Counted from the first letter of the stretch, positions 11,641 to 23,327 are shown. The stretch: 64,000 nt of DNA from Dicyema japonicum (GCA_011109175.1 RDEW01000068.1:101621-165620), one strand, 5' to 3'. Translations and numbers: made by a program. The notes: generated from the sequence alone by a model not told the origin.

Positions 11641-12960
11641 CCATCGAACCCTGGAACTATTAGTCTATATATTCAACCTATCCATTAACACAATCCTGAA
11701 ATATGGAAGAAGTCTCTAATCAAACCTATTCGAAAACCTAACAATAAATGAACCATCTTCCTACGCCCAATATCTATTCTGAGTCCGGTCTCAAGGATCC
11801 TTGAAAGGCTTGTTCTGGAAAAAGTACAAGACTCAATTTCAATACCTTCGACCCAGCACGGATTCCGGGGTAACCATTCGACCACAACACACCTCACACA
11901 ATTCATTGCGGAAGGATTTAACTATCCCAAACTCGATCTGAGGACAGTACTTATATCCGTGGACATCACAAAAGCGTTCGACTCAGTCCCTAGGAAAGTC
12001 CCTACAAAGAAAATATTTGAAACCAACATCCATCCGAACTGAAACTTTGGCTTAGAAACTTCTTCAATGGAAGACGCAACAATATCAAATCAAGATCTCG
12101 CTACTTTCCAAATGGAGTCCCTCGAGGCTCCCACTGTCACCCCAACTCTTAATCTTTACATAAACGACATGCCACAAACCTGTAATGAAAACTGTCTAAT
12201 CCTCTCCTGTGCCGACGATATCATTCTTGTCTCCAAGGACGGAAGCATTCAATCAGCGACTCAGTCCGCTCAACAAATGCTTGACAAGCTGGAACTATGG
12301 CTCTCGAAGCGGAGACTCGACACATCAGCAACAAAGTCCTTTGTCACACTGTTTACCAGCTACAAAAGACAGCTCTTTATCGAACCAAAAGTCTTTATGA
12401 AGAACGAATCCATTTCTATTAACAAAACACTGAAGATTCTGGGAGTCACATTTGATCAGGGACTCAACTTTATCCGACATGTTGAGAACAAAGTAACTTT
12501 TGTTCTGAAGAAAATGAAATTTTTAAAATTGCTCTCAAAAACACTTAGAGACCAAACTGGTGTCCTTGCCACGATTTATGAACAATTTATCCGACCAACG
12601 ATGACCTATGCAAGTCCTTCATGGGCAATGCAGGTTTCACGATCTTCCTCATTGAAACTAACCGCAATCGAGAAGACTACAATAAGGATAATTGGACCAG
12701 AAAACAAAATCCAACCCATTGAAAATTTTTTTAATTGAATTACAACGGAAACTCTTAAAGGAGTCTATTTTACCGAGCTGCTCTCTATTCCATTCACTAT
12801 CGAATTATCTACAATCATACAGAAATTTTGAGCCGATGCCATGTCCAATGAGAAGAGCTGTTCAGGATTCTAGACCCCGCCGGACTCGTCCTTCCTTTGT
12901 CGGTCTGGGATCACTTAGTTCGATGAGAACTTTTATTTCTTACTCTTTGACCCAGTGATC
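11640..12960 (+). mobile_element. GIT-tail LINE with reverse transcriptase, decayed
   Basis: Pieces in order are PISILSPVSRILERLV, HGFRGNHSTTTHLTQFI, ISVDITKAFDSVPRK (motif A), NGVPRG (motif B), LYINDMP and CADDIILVSK (motif C, Cys for Tyr). Then comes the thumb region IRPTMTYASPSWAMQ. Frames change at least twice. The tail near 12950-12985 (GTGATCCTGGGGGTAATAAT) is shared with 38030-38060. The inverted duplication breaks inside this element at 12141. Confidence 0.75.
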
Positions 12961-12999
12961 CTGGGGGTAATAATAATTATTTATTTTTTATCTGATTCA

Positions 13000-13305
13000 T
13001 CCATACAGGATGGATTGGTTGAACAATCGAGGCCAATAAGCATCGACATTATTGTATCAAGATGGAGACTGTTTGGGCACGTGCTTAAAATGGACATGTA
13101 CGCTTCTGCAAATATAATAATGGACAATTACTTTAACAATGAGAACAAACCATGGTTCAGAGGAAGACTCAGAGTCACTCTACCCGTGGCTCTGAACAAG
13201 GATCTTAATGGAATTGGAAGAAAACTTAAATCTGCAGAAGACCTAGAAGATCTACGGACAGATGCGCAAAGCAGAAGGCGATGGAGACGCCTACATCCAA
13301 GAATA
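13000..13305 (+). mobile_element. RTE-like LINE C-terminus (family beta)
   Basis: It encodes VSRWRLFGHVLKMD and then RGRLRVTLPVALNKDLN, LKSAEDLEDLRTDAQ and RRRWRRL. The same block is at 45655-45860 and, more diverged, at 25840-26110. The open frame is partial and 5'-truncated. Confidence 0.65.
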
Positions 13306-13308
13306 CTG

Positions 13309-13470
13309 GGAGTAACCATGGATCCCTTGCTCTCTTTTTCCCAACTTTTAAAGAAACCTCAGGCAAAGGTCCTCCTGAAACTCGACGTGGAGTAACCATG
13401 GATCCCTTGCTCTCTTTTTCCCAACTTTTAAAGCAACCTCAGGCAAAGGAACTTCTGAAAATCAGCTCTT
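13309..13470. repeat. 82-bp tandem duplication
   Basis: GGAGTAACCATGGATCCC and the next 65 bp occur twice head to tail, from about 13309 and 13391, with few differences. Each unit can read GVTMDPLLSFSQLLK. I do not recognise the peptide. Confidence 0.75.
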
Positions 13471-13779
13471 AAACTAAATCGGAATTTCAATTTCGAACAT
13501 CTACAATATTAATTCTCTATTAGCAAAAATGGTCCACTTAACTAACTTTTTACCTTTCAAATCCCCCCTCACTTTTAAAATTGTCTAACAAATTTCCTTT
13601 CTAGCAGACTTTGTAGTTCCGATTTGATGTCTTGTTTGTTTTATTTCAGATTCCTACCAAGTATAGTATCCCTAAGCTCTGTTTTGTCCCCTGCTTCTTT
13701 AAATTTACGTATAAACAATCTTCCGACCAAGTCCAAGAAACCCCCTTTATGATTTCATTATCGCCCCACAAAACAGTGA

Positions 13780-14055
13780 GGTCAGCGAAACAACCAATCA
13801 AATTTATGTTTGTTTCTTCTATTCCTCTCTTCCCTTATTCTGGAGTGACGTCATGTGATCCATCTGTTTCAGGTGCACAAAACAGGATCATTTCTCTCCC
13901 TATTCCACTGGAGAAGATCCCACAACTGCATGAAATGGAAGTCTTCTACCTTTTATGCTCTTCAGGATAGTCTTGTGTGTAATTGGAAGGACTCTAATTC
14001 TGTGACAATAGGAACTGACTATACTTAATTAGTTATTGTTGACTTTACTTATTAA
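13780..14055 (+). mobile_element. SINE-A, diverged copy
   Basis: It is collinear with the complete copy at 53579-53904. Landmarks are GTGACGTCATGTGATCCA, GGATCATTTCTCTCCC, CCACTGGAGAAG and ACTTAATTAGTTATTG. It is clearly older than the 47-54 kb copies. Confidence 0.6.
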
Positions 14056-14059
14056 AGAC

Positions 14060-14690
14060 CTGATTAAAGTTCTAAAAAAAAGTCACCGAGTCAGAGACTA
14101 TATTCTGTAAACATCTTCTGTTTTGAAGTAAACCGAAGACTATTATATCGGAGATTCGACCCATCTGAGTGGATCACTTAAGTCGTAGACTTTATCGAAG
14201 GCAAATCCTTTTTATTGATTATCTCTGTCCTCACTATGTGGATTACAGACATAATATTTTCAATTATTCCAAATTGGAGTGTTAATATCAAGTTTGGAAG
14301 TAAGAAACTGTAAGGTTTCAAAATTGAAGGGGGATACTATACATGCTGAACAGGCTGTTAACAAGAAAGTTTAGAGAGTTGACATAGTGGTTGAAGATAA
14401 CAGTTCACCTTTTCTCATATTATTAACCACTCTTCCTCCGTGTTAATGAAAAACCACGTGCAACTTAGCTCTCTCCCTCTCTTAAGCAGAAAGTTCTATC
14501 GGAGGTTCGGAATATACTGCGTTAAAGTGGAGAGATTGGTGATTGTCGAGTGAAGGGGAGGAAATTGCCCCCATTCTCAAGGATTCACCTTACAATAAAA
14601 ATCTCCGAATCCAATATCCACCTCAACCTTCACTCTGACTGGAAAATTTCCTGTCCGGAGTGCGCGGGACCAATACAACATTATTTAATT
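14060..14690. other. No feature recognised
   Basis: There is no conserved frame or repeat that I can name in this stretch; the following LINE begins near 14700. Confidence 0.4.
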
Positions 14691-15295
14691 TGTTTTCTCT
14701 CACTATGTCTACAGATTGACGACCTGAGCACATTACTCTTGTTTCATGCAGATGATGTCACTATTACCTCAAGGAAGAGTTCCTCTCCCATGGAAACCAC
14801 AGTAGTTCAACATACCTGTATCTTATGATGAATTGACTCTCACGAAATAAACTGTATGTTTCATCATCAAAATTTACCTTCACTCTATTCAAATCAAATC
14901 GACGCTACAGGGATGTTACTGAGGGATATGTGCTACAGTCGTTTTGAAAACCTTAAAATCCTTAAGATTACGTTAATTATAATGACAGGCCATCGAGCGG
15001 ATTTTACCCTCGTCACTTGCCTGGAAGGAATGGCCGTAGATTCCTCCGATTCTGGCAAGAACAAGAGAATCCACTATGTTCATCTGTGCTACGATCAGAA
15101 AAATGGGGGATCCTTCCTAAGACATCCGTCCCTAAACGACTTCCAGTGTGAGCAGAAGCACAGACACATCTAAGAAACGGTGAGATACCTCGATGATGGC
15201 GAGGGTGGTAAGGGGAACCTGGATCACTTAATTAGTTTTGTTACTATTTCCCTCTTTCTCGGTGTTTCCTAGAGTTATATATATAAATGATTTTG
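14690..15295 (+). mobile_element. LINE remnant with RT motif C and 3' tail
   Basis: The frame contains LLFHADDVTITSRKSSSPME, an ADD-type motif C. It is followed by degenerate sequence and a 3' end at about 15215-15290 with GGATCACTTAATTAG and TTTCTCGGTGTTTCCTAG. That tail is related to the LINE tail at 48713-48741 and to SINE-A. Confidence 0.55.
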
Positions 15296-16300
15296 GCTAA
15301 CATGGTCATGGCTCAATGTGATAAGTGACTGACAAAATTCAGATGTTTTTGCTGGTGTCCATTCCGAATGAAGGTTCCACGGTATCTACGATTCTTCCTA
15401 GCTTGACTACTGACGCTGTCGTATAGGGTTCTTATTATTACTAACATGGTCATGGTAAACTACCTCACTTTGAGGGTCTACAAATTCCGTGGACGGTTAA
15501 GAATCAATTTCTCTGTTGTCCTTACAAAGACCTCCGACTCATTTAGAAGTGTCCCAGAGAAAACTATGTGAACTGACAGCGGACAGAAACAAATGGAAGG
15601 AACTGATAGTGTTTTTATTTTCACACTTTCTATGTGTTATGACTAGGGCGAATTTTTTTTAACCTAAAAAAATTAACTTTATTAACCTAAAAACTAAAAA
15701 ATTAACCCAAAAATTTAACTTTATAACTAAACAATAAAAACACTAAAACTTTTTGTAACAAATACAAATTACATAATTTTCTAAATTTCCTGGTAGAAAA
15801 TGTCTGTTGGATCTTAGAAAATCTTTATCTCAGAGAATCATCGTTCAACCGAGCACTAAATTGGAATAATGAATACTCGGGAGGAGATATGTGTGAATTA
15901 GTCATTTTAATTATGTTTGAAATATCATTTTTTGAAGCCTTTTATTTATGTATTCTTTAATAAATTTGTCGTCATTTCCAAATGCCAACGATTCTAAACT
16001 CTTGTTCAATTGTGAAGCGTATACTTTGGTAATGATAGTTGCAATAGCGACATTATTCTGAAACCTGGAATGTTCGAATAGCTTCGGATAAGGTCACATA
16101 GACTGCAAAATATTTTGAACTTTGATAGATTTTCTGAATAGTATATAGGTTAAAATAATTTTAACCTTAATAATTTTAAATTTTAACCTAATAATTTTTT
16201 AATATACATTTATTTATAATAAAATATAATTAAAAATCATTTTAATGATTATTCATTTACTATTATTAAATTTTAACTTTTTTAACTTGTGCACGAAATA
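15295..16300. other. AT-rich, no gene recognised
   Basis: Long A/T runs and AACCTAAAAA-type simple sequence dominate. I see no conserved frame. Confidence 0.5.
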
Positions 16301-16445
16301 AACTTGCGAGAACTCGGAGGATTGCTTGCCAGAAAGAAAAGGGATCAACGAGAAGGGTTATGGCTAAGGCAAAAGATTGGAATAGCCATACTCCGAGGGA
16401 ACTCGTTCGCAATCCACGCAGCAGGCTTCCTCAACTGACATTTGT
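16300..16445 (+). mobile_element. Family-gamma LINE tail fragment
   Basis: It encodes WLRQKIGIAILRGNSFAIH and a stop. It is an inverted near-copy of 55085-55190, and the same tail as at 1636-1905. Confidence 0.55.
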
Positions 16446-16449
16446 TTAA

Positions 16450-17100
16450 TTGTTAAAAATTTTTTTGTTAAAAAAAATTTTTTTAACTTAGTTCGGCCTA
16501 GTTATGACCATGGAATGAAAGTGCATTAATAGTAATTGATTTGCTTCGCTACCACAAACAGACTTTCTCGATAAACTGATTGCACTCAAACAACGGACTT
16601 TTTCATTTAGGGAGATGTTCAAGTCAGTTTAACCTCTATGAACCAATCAACTCACTCTGCGTCCTCAGACTTTCTCAAAAGCCTCAATTTCACCCGCTTA
16701 AGTTGTGAATCGGCTGTACTAAAGTATATTAATGATAACTTTGAGATTTGATAACTTTTTAAGACTGCCGTAGAGGTTCTCTGGAGCTCTAGTAACACAC
16801 GTCTTCACTCATCTCTAAAATATTTTTTTATTTCAAAAATTTTTCCCGTGAAATAGAAATTTCAGTCCTTTTTCTAACCATGTAGCACTGTAAGATTTTA
16901 AATTTAAAATGCAAATTCATTTAAAATTGAAAACAAAATAAATTAATCCGAAAATTTTAATAAATGTTTTTCGGATTGCGGATTATGAAGTTTCGGTTTA
17001 TTGAAGCCTGTTTGTATGGAATCTTTTTAAAATTTTGCTGACTCGTCAAAAACTTCGGATTATTGAAGTTTTCGGATTAATGGGGGTTTACTGTATAAGC
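16450..17100. mobile_element. Possible right end of a Tigger-like DNA transposon
   Basis: The sequence near 17060-17095 reads TTCGGATTAATGGGGGTTTA then CTG and TA. This is the form of a Tc/mariner-Tigger terminal repeat followed by its TA target site. No matching left end was found. 16500-16900 has no recognised gene. Confidence 0.3.
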
Positions 17101-17584
17101 AAATAAGTTATCCAAGTGGTTAGTTGATCTGAGGTGGTGGATTTTTATTACAGGAAATATATGCTTATCTTCATGATGGATAAAAGCCATTATTTTTTTT
17201 CTCGTGAGCACAAAAAGGTGGACAAATTCAGTAGACTTCACAAACCCAAAGTTCTTAATGAAGGGAGGATCAGTCCATGCTCTTCTGTCGTACGCTCTTC
17301 CATGGTGAGTTTCTAGATCTTCATTAGTGAGCTTTGATACTTTCCATTGATGTTGGCGTGAAGTGAGTTTCCATTAGTAGTTTATTGGGATGCTATAACC
17401 AAAATAGTTTCCCCCGGTATTTTAGAATTATTTCCAAACGTAAAAAACAATACAATCCTAAGGTTGAAGTCTTTACTTCTCTATAACAGATTGTATTCGC
17501 CTTCGGTGGACCACCCCCAATTTACCAAGTTCAATTCTGGATATCCCCTGATTTTTAAATTCCGAAATGTTTATACGAAGATGT

Positions 17585-17700
17585 ATTTGGAGTCAACTTC
17601 GCTAAGTAAGGATCGTTTCGTATGAAATCCGTTTAATAGCGAGAATAAGAAAATATTCAACTTAAACTGAGTGATTTATACACTTGTATATCCGAGAAAA
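17585..17700 (+). repeat. Dispersed 115-bp repeat, copy 1
   Basis: GTCAACTTCGCTAAGTAAGG through GAGTGATTTATACAC is repeated in the same orientation at 46050-46165 with few differences. Neither copy has a coding frame or a known element structure. 17100-17585 and 17700-18050 hold no recognised gene. Confidence 0.65.
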
Positions 17701-18051
17701 TTATTTTACACGTGATGCTTCATTCAGTTTTATTTTGGCCCATCATAGTAATCCTCATTGATTTTCATAATCTATTCAAAATAATTCTTTCAGATTCTCG
17801 ACAATTTCTAATTAGACTTTCGCCTTTCATTTTGTATTTATGATTCTTAGATCTTAGATTTTTGAGTTCCCCATCTCCTGAGTTTTCATTCCGAGGCTTT
17901 CACATTTTTCACCACCAATTAGGTTTGATGGCCCTTGAGTTAATTGTTTAATTCATCCCCCGATGTATTTAATATTTTCTTGTCAGTAATTGATTATTCC
18001 ACCAAATAAAGTATATATACTCTGTAGAGTGGATATATTTAGTATGATTGA

Positions 18052-18795
18052 ATGTTGTATTTGCTGATTGGTCTGTGTGTGAATATGGAGAGTGATATTG
18101 TTCTCGACGTGGATGATGTCTCACTTCTTAACCTGGAACCGTCACTGAAGGTACTTGACCAGTCTGCTCTGCTGATCCGTAACTAATTTGGTTATAAAAT
18201 AGAAGTCGACGGTGGAAGGTTCAGGGCTACAATTGTAACCAATAAATATGACTATTTGTGCTCCCTTGAGTGCTCCATTTCTCAAGCAGATCCCCGACTC
18301 ATAATTTCGTGCCATAAAAATTCATCCTCTAAGATAGTCACTATGCAGATCCCCACAGTTGACTTTGAAGGGGATCTTAAAGATTTCGAGGGAAATGTGG
18401 TGAATTGTACGTTTACACAAGGCAGTAAACCAAAGATTCAAATGAAGGGAGGTCTAAAACAGAAAAGAGGACTGAACAGGGAGACTGCTTGTGACGTTCG
18501 ATGGAAGATAATACGACCAAAGGACTATGAGATTGACTGGATCGTTGTCCCCCTTATTAATTTTACGTATTGCTACGGCCACTGCAGTTTGGGAGGAAAT
18601 GAGGGATTAACGAATCACGCTATTATGCAATTTCTCGTGTACCAGAGATACAATGCTGGAATCCCTGGGTTATGCTGTGCCCCCATAGAAATGGACTATC
18701 AACACGTGTTTGTTACTCACAAACATACAAATGGTACCTCGTACCGACAGATGCTTCTCAATGATTTCACAGTGCAGAAATGTGGCTGTGTGTGA
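18052..18795 (+). CDS. TGF-beta/BMP-type secreted ligand
   Basis: The ATG at 18052 is directly preceded by an in-frame TGA. It opens a hydrophobic signal-like N-terminus (MLYLLIGLCVN). A 24-nt intron (18179-18202) joins two exons into 239 codons. Residues 128-131 are KQKR, a furin-type cleavage site, leaving a mature domain of about 108 residues. That domain holds the full seven-cysteine knot: C139, YCYGHC, LCC and KCGCV at the C-terminus. Seven cysteines are the BMP/activin-like minimum, and the cysteine used for dimers lies in the CC pair. The prodomain is about 110 residues, much shorter than the usual 200-350. An AATAAA lies at 18855-18860. Which subfamily it belongs to cannot be said without alignment. 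Confidence 0.9.
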
Positions 18796-18799
18796 TACA

Positions 18800-19537
18800 C
18801 AAATGTGTGAATCTCAGAAAAAAGTGCCTAAAATGAAAGTTCTGCTGTTTTATTAATAAATTTGCTTGTCTCATGTAATCTGATAGATAGTCGGTGTGCC
18901 GAACGATACCTCCTTATTAAGAAAATATACAAGAATTAGTGAATAGATTAGCTGAGAATAATGGGATGCACTCAAGTACTATTGATGACCACGAAATTCA
19001 AATATGCTAATTGGTTAATTGATTTTTGTTTATTAATTAAGATATTCTAGTTCCATTAAAATAAATGAAGGACTACCTTTTGACGTTCCTCAACTCTGAA
19101 GAACCACGATAAAGACCTCAAGGGTAGCAGAGAAGGATGATGACTTTAACTAATACCCGAACCGACAGCAGACATATGGAGGAGACTACATTGCTTTGTT
19201 CATGTTGCACGTATGACCATGACATTGTGAAATTACAGTCAAGGATATGAGGACATAGGTGCAGTAGAACTATGCCTAATACAACAAAACTACACAACAA
19301 CAAAAGCATCAACTAGCACTAAGTGATCGGTTCAAAAATATCACATAGTGGGCGTTTTATATAAGACTAGACCCCTCAATGACCCTACTATAAACGACAA
19401 GAGTTAATGTCACATAATTGGTCAAATGCATAACCAATCTGTCAATCCACAACCAAAAGTCTCAAGGAATACTTATCATAGTCCACTTTTTCCATTATTT
19501 AAGCCAAAGAAGCACCGTCTTAACCACTAACTAATAT
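18800..19537. other. 3' flank of the TGF-beta gene, nothing else recognised
   Basis: Apart from the polyadenylation signal at 18855-18860 there is no convincing coding frame or repeat. Confidence 0.4.
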
Positions 19538-19890
19538 TCAGGTGATCCCGGCATCTCTCAATAATCGGGCTATCTTTTCTCGATGCTCCGACCGTGATCC
19601 CACGCATTTTCTATACGGACGGGGGTCTTTTTCCTTTCCTCTTCTGAAATTGCCTCCAGTTGCCTCTATGATAGACTCGAGTGCTCTGGGGGCAATTTCT
19701 TTATCTGTATATTTTTCTAGTAATTTTTTTGTTCTTGATTGGATCTCTTGAATTTTTGTTAGGTTCGTTGTCATGCTATACAATAACCCAGAGACTCTTA
19801 TGTTCCTAGATGACATAAGGAATGTATCGATAAAATATAAAATAAATATATTTAAATTGAAATTCAAATAAATTAATAAATCCAAGGAAA
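19538..19890 (-). mobile_element. GIT-tail LINE C-terminal fragment
   Basis: The minus strand ends CVGSRSEHREKIARLLRDAG-IT-stop (stop side at 19538). Upstream is an open frame with RALESIIEATGGNFRRGKEK. It abuts the 5' side of the CEP20 gene, so the insertion lies within the presumed promoter region of that gene. Confidence 0.6.
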
Positions 19891-19894
19891 CAGA

Positions 19895-20254
19895 ATGAGC
19901 ACAATCAACGAACTTACTGAAAGTATAAACAACTAAAATAATTTTCAGAAATAAAAACAAAATTGGATAAAAACGGACACACAGATTCTTTAAAAGCGTC
20001 GATAAGACATGAAGTGATCAAGTTTCTGACAAACAACGGGGAGAGTCGCCCATCCATGCCATCAGAAGTTCAGCTAATCAATTCTCTGATAAAAGAATAT
20101 CTAAATTTTCATAACTACAAGTTCACAGCGATGACTTTGGAAACTGGTTGTGGTAACTCTGAGATTTGAAACTGGCAGTTGTTTCTCCCTAAACCGAAGG
20201 GAAATGCTGAATAGACTGAACATACAGGAAAATGATAGGAGCGCCAAATTGTAG
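19895..20254 (+). CDS. CEP20: CEP20/FOR20-like centrosomal LisH protein (one frame break)
   Basis: Three exons, with introns of 26 nt each (19923-19948 and 20153-20178), encode about 102 residues. The protein begins MSTINELTEKIKTKLDKNG and continues LKASIRHEVIKFL. Then comes the LisH motif LINSLIKEYLNFHNYKFTAM, which is the FOP/CEP20 signature. In other animals this small protein acts at centriolar satellites and basal bodies and promotes ciliogenesis. The last exon matches (SPLNRREMLNRLNIQEN) only if one base is added in the CCC run at 20187-20189. This is either a sequencing error or a late frameshift. The stop is TAG at 20252-20254. Confidence 0.8.
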
Positions 20255-20398
20255 TTATTTTTTTTACGAATTAAGACCGATTTTGACAAACATAATTTTT
20301 ATAATGACATTAATAGTGACGATAATTAGCATATTTATTGTTTATTATATTAAATTTATTTTAAATTTTAAAATTTAAACATAACTTTTGTGGTGCAC

Positions 20399-20730
20399 AT
20401 GAAGAAGATTCATTTTCTGCCATGTAAAATCAATTACGCGGGACCTGCGCGGGTTGAAAAGTTTTTCGAGAGTCTGATAACAGAATCCGGGGATATCTTG
20501 ACCACTTCTTTCCGTGGAAGGCGATTAGTTGGGAATAAAGTAATCATCCCCGAGGAATATGAATGTAATAACACGTGGAGTTACCAATAGTAAAATTGAC
20601 ATCGGATTTCAATAATTTCCACCAGCCTGACATCTCCTTCACTGATTGGCGGATTTCCACCTCTTCCCTTGCCTCAGCCTTATCTTGGCCAGTGATTGCA
20701 AGATCTGTATTACATAATCATTATTTGTAG
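20399..20730 (+). CDS. RNASEH2C: Ribonuclease H2 subunit C-like protein
   Basis: Two exons around a 26-nt intron (20565-20590) give 101 residues. The first part reads KIHFLPCKINYAGPARVEKF and then SFRGRRLVGNKVIIP. These match the conserved LPC..Y.GPA..F and SFRGR.L.G..V.P blocks of the RNASEH2C / Ylr154w family. The second exon has FTDWRISTSSLASALSWPVI, corresponding to the C-terminal helix that packs on RNASEH2B. The subunit is non-catalytic and supports removal of ribonucleotides from DNA. At 101 residues it is shorter than the vertebrate protein (about 160), mainly through a reduced middle loop. No frame breaks were found. Confidence 0.85.
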
Positions 20731-20734
20731 ATAC

Positions 20735-21386
20735 ACGATCCTGTGGAGGACGATTCTTAATGATTTTGTTAACTTTATTAAATATAATTTTGCTATGATT
20801 CCATCATTATGGAGATATTTTTTCTTAGATTAGTTTTTTTAGTATATGTTAATGCCGGGAGGTTGAGTTGGTGGATCTGGGGCACTGTTATATAGCTCTA
20901 GTATACGTAGAGTGTTCAAGTTTGATGAAACGTGCCATTGTAGTGTGTAAAGGAAGCTAGCAAATAGTCCACCATTCAATCATGTGAATTATATTAATTT
21001 GTACGGGGATGAGTTGAGACCGCATATTTTATAATTTAAAAAAGCTAAAGGCTGTTTTGGCAACTAAGTTGTTTTTTGTATCACATAATCTCTGATGTTC
21101 TCACTTACCACCAATTACTATCTCCTTTATCGATTACAGCAACTTAAACTCAAATCGCTTCCTACGTGCCATCAAATCTTTGATGGAAAAAAGGACAAGA
21201 GACGGAGAAAAAAGAAATGAAGCTTCAAGGTTTGATCACTAAGGCCACATTCAGTAGCCACGTGAGCACATAATTTACAAAATTGACATTTCAATCGACT
21301 AAAATAGACAATAGGCAATTAAATAATCAGCTAGTTGTTAGGTAATGAAAGTCAAGCCCAGCTTTGAGGATTCTTAAGGAGCTCCA
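20735..21386. other. Intergenic; possible tiny signal-peptide ORF
   Basis: An ATG at 20809 opens a 28-residue frame (MEIFFLRLVFLVYVNAGRLS...) that looks like a signal peptide but leads nowhere convincing. A frame near 21110-21240 (NRFLRAIKSLMEKRTRDG) is open but unrecognised. Nothing else is seen. Confidence 0.2.
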
Positions 21387-22345
21387 TCATCTCAGCCTCT
21401 GAGTCCCTTCATCTGGATGGTAGTTATATCTCCACTTTACAACACGTGGAAGTGATAGAGAATCGTGTCGATTCTCACATGAGGAGCGTTTATTCCGAAT
21501 TTGGTGCCCCGATCGTAGAGAAGGTTAAATTCAACATATCTCCCCCGCCTGATGAGTTGCCACTCCCTCATATTCTCCGTAAAAGCACGGTCACTGAAAG
21601 ACCGAACATGTGCAAAATAGCATTTGATAGCAGCCAAGGTCGAGTCACGTGAGAAGTCCAGCAAGTCAGATTTCGAAAATTGGTTCAAGTCGTCGTAGAA
21701 AATACCGCCAATTCCGCGAGTTTCGCCTGGGTAAATCACGGAATTACCTCTCGCGGGAAGACTGAAATACAGGTCACAATTTCTTTTGAAGTTGTCGTAA
21801 ATAGAAGGATCAAGCTTGTCACACTCCGTTTTCAGAGCACCGTGAAATGAACGGAAAAATTCTTCGTTGACGTAACTTGGGGTAATGTCGCTACCTCCTC
21901 CAAACCACCACTCCTCTCCCACTTGAAAGTACCTCACGTTCAAATGGAAGAGCAGATCCACGGATTGTTCTAAACTCAGGCAAGCCGTGGGTACCGAATG
22001 GATAATGACACTCAGTCCTGTAACGAAAAACTCGGAGTCCACTCCTATTTTTTCATGTCCCCTAACGTCGTTTAAAAGACTACCTTGATTTCATACTCTT
22101 TATGGCTTCCGGAGTGAGCTTCCCCCGCATTGTGGAGACACAAATCCCTGCGCTTTCAATGGGTGATCCATTTTCGAGTATACACGTGCGTCCCGTGCCA
22201 CAATTCCCAAATCCATCCTAAATGTAACAATAAAGAAAACATCACGCGACCATTCTTCTGTGGATATTCCTTTTTCGTCTGGAAAATTGTCGCAAATATA
22301 TTTCTGGGATAAATTTGAGTAAAACCTGCAAATCATAAACGACAT
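21387..22345 (-). CDS. CPOX: Coproporphyrinogen III oxidase (one frame break near C-terminus)
   Basis: Three exons, with introns of 23 nt (22218-22240) and 22 nt (22062-22083), give about 304 residues. That is the length of the catalytic core without a mitochondrial leader. Visible blocks are EEWSRDDGFGN, ENGSPIESAGICVSTMRGKL, GLSVIIHSVP and VRYFQVGEEWWFGGGSDITP. They include the GGG-x-D-x-TP signature with its conserved Asp. LPARGNSVIYPGETRGIGGI, then RGRYVEFNLLYDRGTKFG and a WRYNYHPDEGT end follow. The enzyme oxidatively decarboxylates coproporphyrinogen III to protoporphyrinogen IX in haem synthesis. The C-terminal 25 residues are in frame only after adding one base near 21455. Without splicing the 5' part is not recognisable. 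Confidence 0.88.
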
Positions 22346-22479
22346 ATTCCATGATTAATTCAATTTAATCGTTCTTATCAACTTTTAAATTGTATAAATT
22401 AAATATAAAAATATTAAATATAAATTAAAATCCCAGAACTTATTTAGATAACGGCAGCCACCTTATTATTAACATTTTT

Positions 22480-22760
22480 GGCCGCGTGGTGCCATGTGAT
22501 GCTATTTGGCTAGGTTAGTTGGTTGAGATTATCTGTTCGTTTTGTCCATTCCTCCTTCTCCCACAAACTAGAGTTGCGTCATGTGATCCACCTCCCCCAC
22601 TCCACTGGAGGGATTTCCGCAACTACAAGAAATGGACATCTTTTATGCTGGCTCTGTATAAACTTGTGTGACGTTGAGGGACTCTTTTTCTGTAACAGTG
22701 GAAACTGGATACACTTAATTAGTTGTTTACTGTTAACTTCTTTCTCTGTCTATCCGGGGT
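22480..22760 (+). mobile_element. SINE-A copy
   Basis: It runs head (GCCGCGTGGTGCCATGTG) to tail (TTCTTTCTCTGTCTATCCGGG) in plus orientation, with a short internal loss. It lies just upstream of CPOX. Confidence 0.75.
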
Positions 22761-23200
22761 CAATAATAATGCTGAAGTCTCTTTTGGGGCGTACAGGGAG
22801 CACGTGATTTGTTAGTTTGGTGCTACCTTGGTTTTTGGGTATTTTTCATTTGCTATAAACAAATATACTAATTAAGTCCCTACATGTGCCACATACGAGA
22901 CTTCTTCCGGTTTTCACACAATAAATTTGTGAGATTCTGCTAGTAAGAAGATAATTCGGTAATCATTAATGTAACTCATCTAGTCCACATTTGATTTCGT
23001 CTCTTGAAAGCACCCAATAAATATTCAAATCCTGTCATAAGATGATCCATTTGGAAATATCGTTCAAGTCTCTAAATTAAATGATAGAACTGTAAAATCG
23101 TCCTATAGCCTTATATGTCATTAAGACTTTGTGAAATTGAGTGACTAGCTCAACCTAAAAACGAAAGAATGGTTGTAGGCGACTTTCTAGCGTCAATATA
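22761..23200. other. No feature recognised
   Basis: AT-rich single-copy-looking sequence with no conserved frame. Confidence 0.4.
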
Positions 23201-23327
23201 CAGTACGACTTCGATTCAGAGTATACCTCACCTCGGTTTTTGGAACACCCTCAGATTTTTGAACACTTGGTAGATTGGCATAGAAATAGAAAAGACTAAA
23301 AACCTCGATTTGGAACGAAATTAATTA

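Larger units (their letters stand above)
7510..12141. repeat. Inverted repeat 1, left arm (about 4.63 kb)
   Basis: It matches the reverse complement of 57291-61920 throughout the parts I compared, with scattered substitutions and small indels. The left edge lies inside an RTE-like LINE fragment, and the right edge lies inside a GIT-tail LINE just after a CACTGTCACC common to both arms. A class C GPCR gene sits in the middle of each arm. Confidence 0.9.
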
